DNA of 64,000 bases, taken from NCBI GenBank assembly GCA_965199805.1, contig CBDATO010000001.1:62001-126000 (forward strand), given 5' to 3'. The notes under the pieces are model-generated. The model saw only the letters and a program-made list of their open reading frames with translations. It was not told the DNA's origin and did no database searches. The position numbers and the translations under genes are program-made. The number at the start of each line of letters is the position of its first letter. Position 1 is the first letter of the stretch. This DNA is from DATAZK01 sp965199805 (GTDB taxonomy: Bacteria; Actinomycetota; Actinomycetes; Frankiales; Frankiaceae). Positions 44,135 to 51,865 of the stretch are shown here, in pieces.

Positions 44135-44175
44135 AGTCGGTGTCGGGGTCGGTCGGTGTCGGGGTCAGTCGGTGC
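44135..44175. repeat. 16-bp tandem repeat (about 2.5 copies) spanning a VOC stop codon
   Basis: AGTCGGTGTCGGGGTC (44135-44150) is repeated with one change at 44151-44166 and continues for 8 more matching bases. The minus-strand stop TGA of the VOC gene (44165-44167) and its final codons lie within the array, as for the array at 29521. Confidence 0.9.
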
Positions 44176-44593
44176 TGAGCAGCTCCAGCAGGTTGCCGTC
44201 GGGGTCGCGGAAGTAGATGGACGAGCCGCGTACCCCGTCGGCGGCCGGCCTCGGCACCGGCCCCTCCTCCACCGGCACGCCGGCCGCGTCCAGCGCCGCC
44301 ACGGCCGCGGAGAGCGGCCCGGCCCAGCGGAAGCAGAGGTCGGCGGAGCCGGCGGTCGGGCGCCGCGCGTGCGGGGAGGCGGGCGCGGCGGCCGGGTGCA
44401 CCGACAGCCGGGACGCCCCGACCTGCAGCATCGCGATCGGTACGGCGCCGGCCACGAACTCGTCCCGGAGCATCGGGGTCGCCCCCAGCACCCGGGCGTA
44501 CCAGTCGAGGGTCGCGAGCACGTCGGCGACCGTGATCGCCACGTGGTCGAGGCCGGCGACTCCGGTCGCGTCTCCAGCGGTAGGGGTCTGCAT
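44165..44593 (-). CDS. VOC (glyoxalase-fold) family protein
   Basis: A 142-residue VOC protein with GLDHVAITVADVLATLDWYA in module one (metal-ligand-type His) and ADLCFRWAGPLSAAVAALDA to SSIYFRDPDGNLLELLS in module two (Glu in LLEL). His and Glu ligands look intact, so it may be a metal-dependent lyase or dioxygenase. The sequence around its stop is tandemly repeated. It is divergent from the acyl-CoA dehydrogenase, with only 10 bases between the two start codons, so their promoters must overlap the opposing coding regions. Confidence 0.87.
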   Translation of the reverse strand: MQTPTAGDATGVAGLDHVAITVADVLATLDWYARVLGATPMLRDEFVAGAVPIAMLQVGASRLSVHPAAAPASPHARRPTAGSADLCFRWAGPLSAAVAALDAAGVPVEEGPVPRPAADGVRGSSIYFRDPDGNLLELLSTD

Positions 44594-44603
44594 GCGGGGA
44601 ACA

Positions 44604-46421
44604 ATGCCAGGCGTGGCTGCCGCACCGTCCGAGCTGTTGCTCTCCCGCCGGGATCTGGACTTCCTGCTCTACGAATGGCTCGACGTCGAGCTGCTGACCA
44701 AACGCGAACGCTTCGCCGAGCACTCGCGCGACACGTTCGACGCCGTGCTCGACCTGGCCGCCCAGGTGGCGACCGAGCGGTTCGCGCCGCACAATCGGCG
44801 CAACGATCTCGAGGAGCCGCGGTTCGAGGACGGCCGGGCGATCGTGCAGCCGGAGGTGGCGCCGGCGCTCGCCGCCTTCGCCGAGACCGGGCTGCTGACC
44901 AGCGCCATGGACGCCGAGGTCGGCGGCATGCAGCTGCCGCACGCCGTCGCGCAGGCCGCGTTCGCCTGGTTCCAGGCCGCCAACGTCGGCACCTGGGCGT
45001 ACCCGTTCCTCACCATCGGAGCGGCGAACCTGCTGCTCGCCCACGGGTCGCCCGAGCAGGTCGACCGCTACGTACGGCCCATGCTCGACGGCCGCTTCTT
45101 CGGCACGATGTGCCTGTCGGAGCCGCAGGCCGGCAGCTCGCTGTCCGACGTGCTCACCCGCGCCGAGCCGCAGCCCGACGGCACCTACCGGCTCTTCGGC
45201 AACAAGATGTGGATCTCCGGCGGCGATCACGAGCTGTCCGAGACCATCGTCCACCTGGTCCTGGCCAAGATCCCCGGCGGACCGGCCGGGGTGAAGGGCA
45301 TCTCGCTGTTCGTCGTGCCCAAGCACATCGTCGGGCCCGACGGCACCGTCGGCGAGCGCAACGACATCGCGCTTGCCGGGCTGAACCACAAGATGGGCTT
45401 CCGCGGCACGACGAACGCGCTGCTCAACTTCGGCGAGGGTGTGTACCGGCCGGGCGGCGAGCCCGGGGCGATCGGCTACCTGATCGGCGAGCAGCACCGC
45501 GGCCTCGGCTACATGTTCCACATGATGAACGAGGCCCGCATCGGCGTCGGCGCCGGCGCGACCGCCCTCGGCTACACCGGCTACCTCAAGTCGCTCGCGT
45601 ACGCGCGCGTCCGCCCGCAGGGCCGCCCGGTCGCGGGCAAGGATCCGGCATCGAAGCCGGTGCCGATCATCGAGCACCCCGACGTGCGGCGGATGCTGCT
45701 GGCGCAGAAGTCGTACGCCGAGGGCGCGATGGCCCTGGTGCTCTACTGCGGGCGGCTGCTCGACGACGAGACCACCGCCGACGACCCGGCCGCGCGCACC
45801 CGGGCCCACGCCCTGCTCGAGATCCTCACCCCGATCGCGAAGAGCTGGCCGTCGCAGTGGTGCACCGAGGCCAACAGCCTGGCCATCCAGGTGCACGGCG
45901 GCTACGGCTACACCCGCGAGTACGACGTCGAGCAGCACTACCGCGACAACCGGCTGAACCCGATCCACGAGGGCACCCACGGCATCCAGGCCCTGGACCT
46001 GCTCGGACGCAAGGTGGTCGCCGGCGGCGGTGCCGGACTCGCGCTGCTGGCGGAGACCATCGGGACCGCCACGGCCGCGGCCCACGAGCTCGGCGGGGAG
46101 CCGGCCGAGTGGGGGCAGGCGCTGGACGCGGCCGTCGCCCGGCTGGTGGAGACGACCGGCGCGCTCTGGGCCGGCGCCGACCCCGAGACCGCGCTGGCCA
46201 ACGCGGCGGTCTACCTCGAGGCGGCGGGCCACGTCGTCATTGCCTGGATGTGGCTCGAGCAGGTCGTCGCCGCGCACGGCCGCGAGGGCGACTTCTACGA
46301 CGGCAAGCGGCTGGCAGCCCGCTACTTCTTCCGTTTCGAGCTGCCCCGTACCGGACCGCAATTCGACCTGCTCGCGAGCCTCGACCGGACGACCGTCGAC
46401 CTGTCGGAGGCGTGGTTCTGA
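44604..46421 (+). CDS. Acyl-CoA dehydrogenase, large ~600-residue type
   Basis: A 605-residue FAD enzyme that introduces an alpha-beta double bond in acyl-CoA, the first step of beta-oxidation. MCLSEPQAGSSLSDV is the flavin/substrate motif, KMWISGGDHEL follows, and the C-terminal HEGTHGIQALDLLGRK supplies the likely catalytic Glu. The extra N-terminal and C-terminal helices (beyond residue ~470) match the long FadE5-type subgroup, which often handles broad chain lengths. ATG at 44604 is used; GTG at 44613 is possible. Its stop lies within a 13-bp tandem repeat. Confidence 0.93.
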   Translation: MPGVAAAPSELLLSRRDLDFLLYEWLDVELLTKRERFAEHSRDTFDAVLDLAAQVATERFAPHNRRNDLEEPRFEDGRAIVQPEVAPALAAFAETGLLTSAMDAEVGGMQLPHAVAQAAFAWFQAANVGTWAYPFLTIGAANLLLAHGSPEQVDRYVRPMLDGRFFGTMCLSEPQAGSSLSDVLTRAEPQPDGTYRLFGNKMWISGGDHELSETIVHLVLAKIPGGPAGVKGISLFVVPKHIVGPDGTVGERNDIALAGLNHKMGFRGTTNALLNFGEGVYRPGGEPGAIGYLIGEQHRGLGYMFHMMNEARIGVGAGATALGYTGYLKSLAYARVRPQGRPVAGKDPASKPVPIIEHPDVRRMLLAQKSYAEGAMALVLYCGRLLDDETTADDPAARTRAHALLEILTPIAKSWPSQWCTEANSLAIQVHGGYGYTREYDVEQHYRDNRLNPIHEGTHGIQALDLLGRKVVAGGGAGLALLAETIGTATAAAHELGGEPAEWGQALDAAVARLVETTGALWAGADPETALANAAVYLEAAGHVVIAWMWLEQVVAAHGREGDFYDGKRLAARYFFRFELPRTGPQFDLLASLDRTTVDLSEAWF

Positions 46422-46445
46422 GGCATGGTTCTGGGGCGCGGTTCC
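46407..46445. repeat. Three tandem 13-bp repeats spanning the dehydrogenase stop codon
   Basis: GAGGCGTGGTTCT (46407-46419), GAGGCATGGTTCT (46420-46432) and GGGGCGCGGTTCC (46433-46445) run head to tail. The stop TGA (46419-46421) falls at the junction of copies one and two. Copies two and three diverge by 3 bases. Confidence 0.85.
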
Positions 46446-46463
46446 AGCGTTGACCGCCCGGGC

Positions 46464-46488
46464 GAATTGCGGCACTTCAGCGCAATTC
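46464..46488 (+). terminator. Hairpin with T-rich tail after the acyl-CoA dehydrogenase
   Basis: GAATTGCG (46464-46471) and CGCAATTC (46481-46488) form a perfect 8-bp stem with a 9-base loop, followed by ATTCTTTC. This is the most intrinsic-terminator-like structure in the window. It could also be an operator for the small gene at 46584. Confidence 0.6.
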
Positions 46489-46583
46489 ATTCTTTCGGCG
46501 TATTTCCCGTTGCCGGTCGCGAAAGGCATTCTCCTCGCTGAGGGGGCACCGCCCGGGTGCCCGGCAACGAGCGGAGTCAACGG

Positions 46584-46847
46584 GTGCGAGACCTCACGGC
46601 CGCCGAACCGGACGACAGCTACACCGTCAAGGAGTTGGCCGCGATCAAGGGTGAGTACGCCCTGCTGCGCATCACCTGGAGCAACGGACGCGTCGACTAC
46701 GAGGAGTTCCTGGCCGAGACCGACCTCGCCCAGGCGCTCCACGACGTGGCCATCGCGACGCTCGACCTGACGGACTACGAGATCACCCTCGCGGGCATGA
46801 ACGGGCGCGGCCAGGAGGTCATCGAATACGGACTGACCACGTCCTGA
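46584..46847 (+). CDS. Small conserved hypothetical protein
   Basis: An 87-residue acidic soluble protein with an ITWSNGRVDYEEFLAETDL middle part; no membrane segment or known motif is recognised. GTG at 46584 is chosen because GGAG (46573-46576) lies 7 bases upstream; GTG at 46557 in the same frame lacks a site. It stands alone after a 162-base gap that holds the dehydrogenase hairpin and probably its own promoter. Function unknown. Confidence 0.55.
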   Translation: MRDLTAAEPDDSYTVKELAAIKGEYALLRITWSNGRVDYEEFLAETDLAQALHDVAIATLDLTDYEITLAGMNGRGQEVIEYGLTTS

Positions 46848-46895
46848 GGCCTCGCGCTTCGTGATTCAGGCAGTCAACGCGCGGATCCGACGCCG

Positions 46896-47426
46896 ATGCT
46901 CAAGTTCGGGCCCCCGTCGTCCGCTCATGTAAGGGTGAATCCCTTCCTGGCCGCCTCGGTCGACGTCGTCGACCTGGCCGACGCGCCCATCAGGCCCGCC
47001 TGGGTCATCGCCGGGGAGCCTCGCGCCCGCGCCGCCGCCCTGTCCGCGACGCCGGGCGACGGGATGTGGGTGAACGTCTGGGAGTGCACCGCCGGCTCGT
47101 TCCGGTGGGAGTACCAGCAGGACGAGGTCATCCAGATCCTGGCCGGCCGGGCCAGGGTGACCCGGCCGGACGGGCGCCACGTCGATCTCGGTCCCGGCGA
47201 CACGGCCAACTTCGTCGCCGGTGACCTCGCGTACTGGAACGTGCCGGACTACGTGCGCAAGGTCGCCGTCGGGGTGCGCTTCGCCAGCCTGCCCGCGCGC
47301 CTGTCGTGCCGGCTGCGCCGCCGCGCGACCCACCGCCGCCTCGCCGCCGCCCGGGAGCTGGGGCAGCCGCAGCTCGTACCGATGGCGCCGGCGGCAAGTG
47401 CGTACGCGGTGCCCGCCGCCCGCTGA
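46896..47426 (+). CDS. Cupin-domain protein
   Basis: A 176-residue single-cupin protein. The core MWVNVWECTAGSFRWEYQQD, then DEVIQILAGRARVT and LGPGDTANFVAG fit the cupin_3 group. The usual histidine metal ligands are absent, as in many members of this group, so ligand binding rather than dioxygenase activity is likely. A basic C-terminal tail (LRRRATHRRLAAARE) is unusual. ATG at 46896 is used without a strong ribosome site. Function unknown. Confidence 0.78.
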   Translation: MLKFGPPSSAHVRVNPFLAASVDVVDLADAPIRPAWVIAGEPRARAAALSATPGDGMWVNVWECTAGSFRWEYQQDEVIQILAGRARVTRPDGRHVDLGPGDTANFVAGDLAYWNVPDYVRKVAVGVRFASLPARLSCRLRRRATHRRLAAARELGQPQLVPMAPAASAYAVPAAR

Positions 47427-47449
47427 GCTCCCCTGGGTGATGCCCCGGT

Positions 47450-47463
47450 GTGACCCCGGTCAC
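47450..47463. promoter_or_regulatory. GTGACC-cc-GGTCAC inverted repeat before the sulfotransferase
   Basis: A perfect 6-base inverted repeat with a 2-base centre lies 33 bases before the ATG at 47497 in a 70-base gap. It is spaced like a dimeric regulator site. No adjacent regulator is known. Confidence 0.35.
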
Positions 47464-47496
47464 CGGAACGGCAGCCCCGCCTGCTGGGATGAAGCC

Positions 47497-48684
47497 ATGT
47501 CCGACCCCGCTGCAAGTGTCATCGGCAACAACACCGCCGGCACCGTCGACGCGATGCTCGAGCAGGTCGCCGCGCAGAACGGGCTCACCGACTACGGCCA
47601 CCCGTCCTTCCGCGACGGTCTGGAGCGGCTGCTCGACGCGGCCCGCGCGACGGCGGCGCTCAACGAGCTCGGCGAGCAGGTGCTCGACGGCATGTGCCGG
47701 ACGTATCTGCGCCAGCGGCTACGGGTGACCGACTGGCACGCCACCCATCCGGAGGTGGGAGCCGCGCCGGTCGACGTGCCGATCATCGTCGTCGGGCTCT
47801 CCCGCTCGGGGACGACCGCGCTGAGCCACCTGCTGGGCGCCGACCCCGGCAACCGCTCGCTGCTCGGCTGGGAGGCCGCCGACTCGGTGCCGCCGCCCAC
47901 CACGCAGACGTACACGACGGACCCGCGCTACCTCGCCGCCCGCGACACCCCCTCGGCGCTCGAGGCGCTCAACCCGGGCTTCCGGGCCATCCACGAGGAC
48001 CTGCCGCACGACCCGGTCGAGTGCGCCGTGCCGCTCGCGCAGCACTTCGTCAGCCTGTCGCTGTCGGGGATGTTCAACGTGCCGGCGTACGACGACTGGC
48101 TGCTGCACACCGACCTGACGGCCGCGTATGCCTGGCACAAGCAGGTGCTCCAGGTGCTGCAGTCGCAGTGTCCCGGCCCGTGGCAGCTCAAGGCACCGAT
48201 GCACCTGTACGCGCTCGAGACGGTCGCGCAGGCCTACCCCGACGCCGTCTTCGTCATGGCCCACCGCGATCCGGTCCGCTGCGTCGCCTCCACCTGCTCG
48301 CTGTCGCTGTCGCTGTCGGGCCCGTTCACGTCGGTCGATCAGCACGCGACGATCGCCGGCAACTGGCCGGAGACGCTCGCGGTCATGCTCGACCGCGTAG
48401 TCGACTTCCGGGAGCGACACGGCGACGACCGCTTCGTCGACTTCGCCTACCAGGACTTCCTACGCGACCCGATCGCCTGCGTACGCGGCATCTACGACCG
48501 CATCGGCCGCGAATGGACCCCGGACACCGAGCGGGTGCTGCAGGCGCACGCCGCGCAGAAGCCGCAGAACAAGCACGGCGTGCACAGCTACTCGCTGGCC
48601 GACTTCGGGCTGCGACGTGAAGCGCTGGAGGAACGGATGTCGGCCTACCTGCAGCGCTTCGACGTCGTGCCCGAGCCCGCCTGA
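47497..48684 (+). CDS. PAPS-dependent sulfotransferase-family protein
   Basis: A 395-residue member of the sulfotransferase_3-like family. The 5'-phosphosulfate loop is GLSRSGTTALSHLL near residue 99, and the 3'-phosphate motif is AHRDPVRCVASTCSL. Members sulfate lipids, glycolipids or small hydroxyl compounds, and long actinobacterial types often sit in lipid loci. The ATG at 47497 follows GGGATGAAG. Its stop is one base from the convergent LLM gene. The acceptor is unknown. Confidence 0.85.
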   Translation: MSDPAASVIGNNTAGTVDAMLEQVAAQNGLTDYGHPSFRDGLERLLDAARATAALNELGEQVLDGMCRTYLRQRLRVTDWHATHPEVGAAPVDVPIIVVGLSRSGTTALSHLLGADPGNRSLLGWEAADSVPPPTTQTYTTDPRYLAARDTPSALEALNPGFRAIHEDLPHDPVECAVPLAQHFVSLSLSGMFNVPAYDDWLLHTDLTAAYAWHKQVLQVLQSQCPGPWQLKAPMHLYALETVAQAYPDAVFVMAHRDPVRCVASTCSLSLSLSGPFTSVDQHATIAGNWPETLAVMLDRVVDFRERHGDDRFVDFAYQDFLRDPIACVRGIYDRIGREWTPDTERVLQAHAAQKPQNKHGVHSYSLADFGLRREALEERMSAYLQRFDVVPEPA

Positions 48685-48685
48685 G

Positions 48686-49594
48686 CTAGATCCGGTCCGA
48701 CCCGAGGTACGTCGCGGCGAAGCCGTCGACGAAGCGGAGCGTCTCGACCTCGGCGGGGAAGTCGAAGGCGAACGACACCCAGGTGGCGCCGATCTCCGCG
48801 ATCTGTCCCAGCGCGTCGCGATGGCGTTCGACGTCGACCCCGGCCTGCAGGATCGACTCGTCGGTGTAGAGCACCATGACGTCGAGCTCGTCGGACCGGT
48901 CGGCAGCCTGCTCCTTGAGGTCGCGGACGGCGACCGCGAGCTCGTCCAGCCCGGCGAAGTGCGCGGTGCGGGCGGTCGTCGCCAGGGCAGGCGGGCCGCT
49001 CATCGGCATCCAGCCGTGCGCCTTGGTGGCCACCCGGCGGCGGGTGATCTTCGCGTTGCCCCCGATCCAGATCGGGATGGTCCGCCCCGGTGCCGGGCGG
49101 GCGATGACGTCACGGGCGTTGAAGTGGGTGCCGGTGTAGCTGAACGGCTCACCGCTCCAGTGCAGCGGCAGCACCTCCAGCGCCTCGTCCATCAGCGCGT
49201 TGCGCTCGTCGAAGCTGACCCCGAGGGCGAAGAACTCGGTCTTCAGGTAGCCGGTGCCGAGCCCGAGGATGAACCGGCCGCGTGAGATGAGGTCGACCGA
49301 GGCGGCGGCCTTGGCGAGCAGCAGCGGATTGCGGTACGGCGCCACCGACAGATAGGTCAGCAGCTGGATGCGCTCGGTGACGGCAGCCGCGGCGCCGAGC
49401 GCCACGAACGGGTCCAGCGTCTGGTGTCCCCCGCCCTCGGCGAGCCAGCGGTGACCGGGGGCCGGGTGCTCGGTGTACGCGAGCCCGTCCCAGCCGGCCG
49501 CCTCAACCGCCCGGGCGACGGTCAGCACGTCACCCACGTCGAAGAAGTCGTGCTCGAGGCCGATCGGCTCGGGATGCTGGATCAGGTACTTCAC
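48686..49594 (-). CDS. LLM-class (F420-type) flavin-dependent oxidoreductase
   Basis: A 302-residue luciferase-like monooxygenase-family TIM barrel. GWDGLAYTEHPAPG, TLDPFVALGAAAAVTERIQL, RNPLLLAKAAASVDLISRGR and LGLGTGY are the usual signatures, and IPIWIGGNAKITRRRV follows. In actinobacteria most such proteins use coenzyme F420, which is an inference here; FMN use is possible. GTG at 49594 is the start. Divergent from the aldo/keto reductase by 32 bases. Substrate unknown. Confidence 0.88.
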   Translation of the reverse strand: MKYLIQHPEPIGLEHDFFDVGDVLTVARAVEAAGWDGLAYTEHPAPGHRWLAEGGGHQTLDPFVALGAAAAVTERIQLLTYLSVAPYRNPLLLAKAAASVDLISRGRFILGLGTGYLKTEFFALGVSFDERNALMDEALEVLPLHWSGEPFSYTGTHFNARDVIARPAPGRTIPIWIGGNAKITRRRVATKAHGWMPMSGPPALATTARTAHFAGLDELAVAVRDLKEQAADRSDELDVMVLYTDESILQAGVDVERHRDALGQIAEIGATWVSFAFDFPAEVETLRFVDGFAATYLGSDRI

Positions 49595-49626
49595 GGACAG
49601 AGCCTCACACAGGGAAGCTGGGCACC

Positions 49627-50586
49627 GTGCACACGGTCCAACTCGGTCGTACCGATCTGATGGTGTCCCGGCTCTGCCTCGGCACCATGACCTTCGGCCT
49701 GCAGGCCGACGAGGACGTCTCGCGGTCGATCCTCGACGCCGCCTTCGACGCGGGCATCACGTTCCTCGACACCGCCGACGTCTATCCCCTCGGCAGCACC
49801 GCCGAGACCCTCGGCCGTACCGAGGAGATCCTCGGGCGCTGGCTGCGTGGCCGCCGCGACAGCGTGGTGCTCGCCACCAAGTTCGGCTTCCCCACCGGGC
49901 CCGGCCCCGACGACCGGGGCGGCTCCCGGCGCCACATCCTTCGCGCGGTCGAGGACTCGCTGCGGCGGCTGCAGACCGACCGCCTCGACCTGTATCAGAT
50001 GCACATCGGCGACGCCGCGACCCCGATCGAGGAGACCCTGGCGGCACTGGACGAGCTGGTCCGGTCGGGCAAGGTGCGCCACGTCGGCTGCTCCAACGTC
50101 CGGGCCGCCGAGCTCGAGGCCGCCCTGGCCTGCTCGTCGGAGCACTCGCTCGCCCGCTTCGACACACTGCAGCCGCGCTACAACCTGCTGTACCGGGCAC
50201 CCGAGCGCGACCTGCTCCCGCTGTGCGCCCGGGAGGGCCTCGGGGTGATCGCGTACAACCCGCTGGCCGGTGGGTTGCTGACCGGCAAGCACCGGTACGG
50301 GGCCGTCCCCGCCGACGGGTCCCGCTTCACCGCCGATGCCCGGGGCGACGTCTACCGCAGCCTGTACTGGCGCGAGGCGGAGTTCCAGGCGCTCGGACGG
50401 CTCGAGGCGGCACTGGACGGCACCGGTACGTCACTGCTCGCCGGCGCCCTCGGGTGGATGCTCGCGCAGCCGACGGTGACCAGTGCCATCGTCGGGGCCA
50501 GCTCGGCCGAGCAGCTGCGCCAGTCCGTCGCCGCCGCCGAGGCCCCGCTGCCGGCCGACCTCGTCGCGCGGCTGGACGCGCAGTAG
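49627..50586 (+). CDS. Aldo/keto reductase
   Basis: A 319-residue NADPH-dependent carbonyl reductase with a TIM-barrel fold. Catalytic Asp and Tyr are in FLDTADVYPLG, Lys in VLATKFGFPTG and His in YQMHIGDAATP. The C-terminal SAIVGASSAEQL is the cofactor motif. It is near the LLM reductase and the P450, suggesting a shared redox route for an aldehyde or ketone, but no substrate can be assigned. Convergent with the P450, gap of 4 bases. Confidence 0.92.
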   Translation: MHTVQLGRTDLMVSRLCLGTMTFGLQADEDVSRSILDAAFDAGITFLDTADVYPLGSTAETLGRTEEILGRWLRGRRDSVVLATKFGFPTGPGPDDRGGSRRHILRAVEDSLRRLQTDRLDLYQMHIGDAATPIEETLAALDELVRSGKVRHVGCSNVRAAELEAALACSSEHSLARFDTLQPRYNLLYRAPERDLLPLCAREGLGVIAYNPLAGGLLTGKHRYGAVPADGSRFTADARGDVYRSLYWREAEFQALGRLEAALDGTGTSLLAGALGWMLAQPTVTSAIVGASSAEQLRQSVAAAEAPLPADLVARLDAQ

Positions 50587-50590
50587 CAGG

Positions 50591-51865
50591 TCAGCCGAAG
50601 ACCACCGGGAGCGTGTCGGGGCTGCGGGCACCGAAGCCGCCGATGAACACGTCGCCGGCAGCCGGGTCGAGCCGCAGGTTCGGCAGCCGCTCGAGGATCT
50701 GCTCCATCGCGACCTTGAGCTCCATGCGCGCGAAGCTGATGCCGAGGCAGACGTGGTTGCCGGACCCGAACGCCAGGTGGGGGCGGGCCGGCCGGAAGAT
50801 GTCGAACGCCTCCGGATGCTCCCAGCGCCGCGGATCACGCCCGGCGGCGCCGGTGACCACGTTGATCACGGTGCCGGCCGGCACGGGCACCCCCTCGATC
50901 TCGGTGTCCACGACGGCGATCCGGCCGAAGTTGACCAGCGGCGGCTCCCAGCGCAGGCCCTCCTCGACCGCCTGCGGGATCAGGCTCCGGTCGGCGTAGA
51001 GCGCCGCGAGCTGGTCGGGGTGGGTGAGCAGGCTGAGCAGCAGGTTGCACAGCGTCCGGTACGTGGTCTGCGCGCCGGCGGGCAGCAGCAGGCGCAGGAA
51101 CGAGACCGCCTCCTCGTCGGTCAGACCCCGATCGGGCCCGGCGGAGCCCGGCGCGCGGGCGAACGTCGCGGTGGCAAGCAGGCTGATGAGGTCGCTGCCG
51201 GGCCTTTCGCGGCGTTCTTGGACGATGCGCACGAGGTACGCGCCGAAGTCGGCGCCGACCCGCTCGCGTTCGGCGGCCGGGATCGCGACGTTCGTCAGCT
51301 GGGCGGCCCAGCCGTAGAACATGTCGACGTCCGCGGCGGGCAGCTCACAGGCGGTCACCAGCACGCTGAGCGGATACCGGATGGCGAACTGCGCGACCAG
51401 GTCTGCCCGGCCTGCGGGCACGATGTCGTCGAGGTAGCCGTCGACGAGGTCGCGGACGAATTCGACCTCCCAGCGCTGCATCTCCTTGCGCGAGAGCGCG
51501 TGCTGGATGAGCCGGCGGTAGTCGCCGTGGTCGGGCGGGTCCATCTCGAGGATGGTGCGGCCGATCGTGGAGCGCAGGCTGGCCTCGTACCAGGCGGCCG
51601 AGTAGGCGGTGCTGTCCTTGAAGACCCGCTCGACGCCGTCGTAGGACAGCACCGACACCTGCGGCCGGCCCGGGAAGAGGACGGTCTCCGGACCCTGGAC
51701 ACCGAAGAGCTCCGGCGGGCTGCCCGGATGCACCGGGCACTGTCCGAGCAGCCGGGCGAATCCCGGGTACGGGTCGCGGACCACGCCGTGACCGAGGAAG
51801 GCGTCCTTCTGCCGGAGCAGCTCGTCGTACTCGGGCTGCGGGTCGCCGGGATGCGACGCGGTCAT
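50591..51865 (-). CDS. Cytochrome P450
   Basis: A 424-residue soluble bacterial P450. The heme ligand is Cys373 in FGSGNHVCLG, the ExxR pair is Glu302/Arg305 in EEGLRW. The oxygen-activating I-helix motif is AGAQTT (263-268), with Gln266 in place of the usual Asp/Glu; a single base change (CAG versus GAG) separates them. The ATG overlaps the amidohydrolase stop as ATGA, so the two are translationally coupled and probably act on one substrate. No ferredoxin gene is adjacent. A sterol-, lipid- or xenobiotic-like substrate is a guess. Confidence 0.95.
   Translation of the reverse strand: MTASHPGDPQPEYDELLRQKDAFLGHGVVRDPYPGFARLLGQCPVHPGSPPELFGVQGPETVLFPGRPQVSVLSYDGVERVFKDSTAYSAAWYEASLRSTIGRTILEMDPPDHGDYRRLIQHALSRKEMQRWEVEFVRDLVDGYLDDIVPAGRADLVAQFAIRYPLSVLVTACELPAADVDMFYGWAAQLTNVAIPAAERERVGADFGAYLVRIVQERRERPGSDLISLLATATFARAPGSAGPDRGLTDEEAVSFLRLLLPAGAQTTYRTLCNLLLSLLTHPDQLAALYADRSLIPQAVEEGLRWEPPLVNFGRIAVVDTEIEGVPVPAGTVINVVTGAAGRDPRRWEHPEAFDIFRPARPHLAFGSGNHVCLGISFARMELKVAMEQILERLPNLRLDPAAGDVFIGGFGARSPDTLPVVFG

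Noticed and set aside
48299..48318. CTGTCG microsatellite
   Set aside because: It encodes Ser-Leu repeats inside the conserved region after the PAPS 3'-phosphate motif of the sulfotransferase and has only about three units; codon bias explains it.
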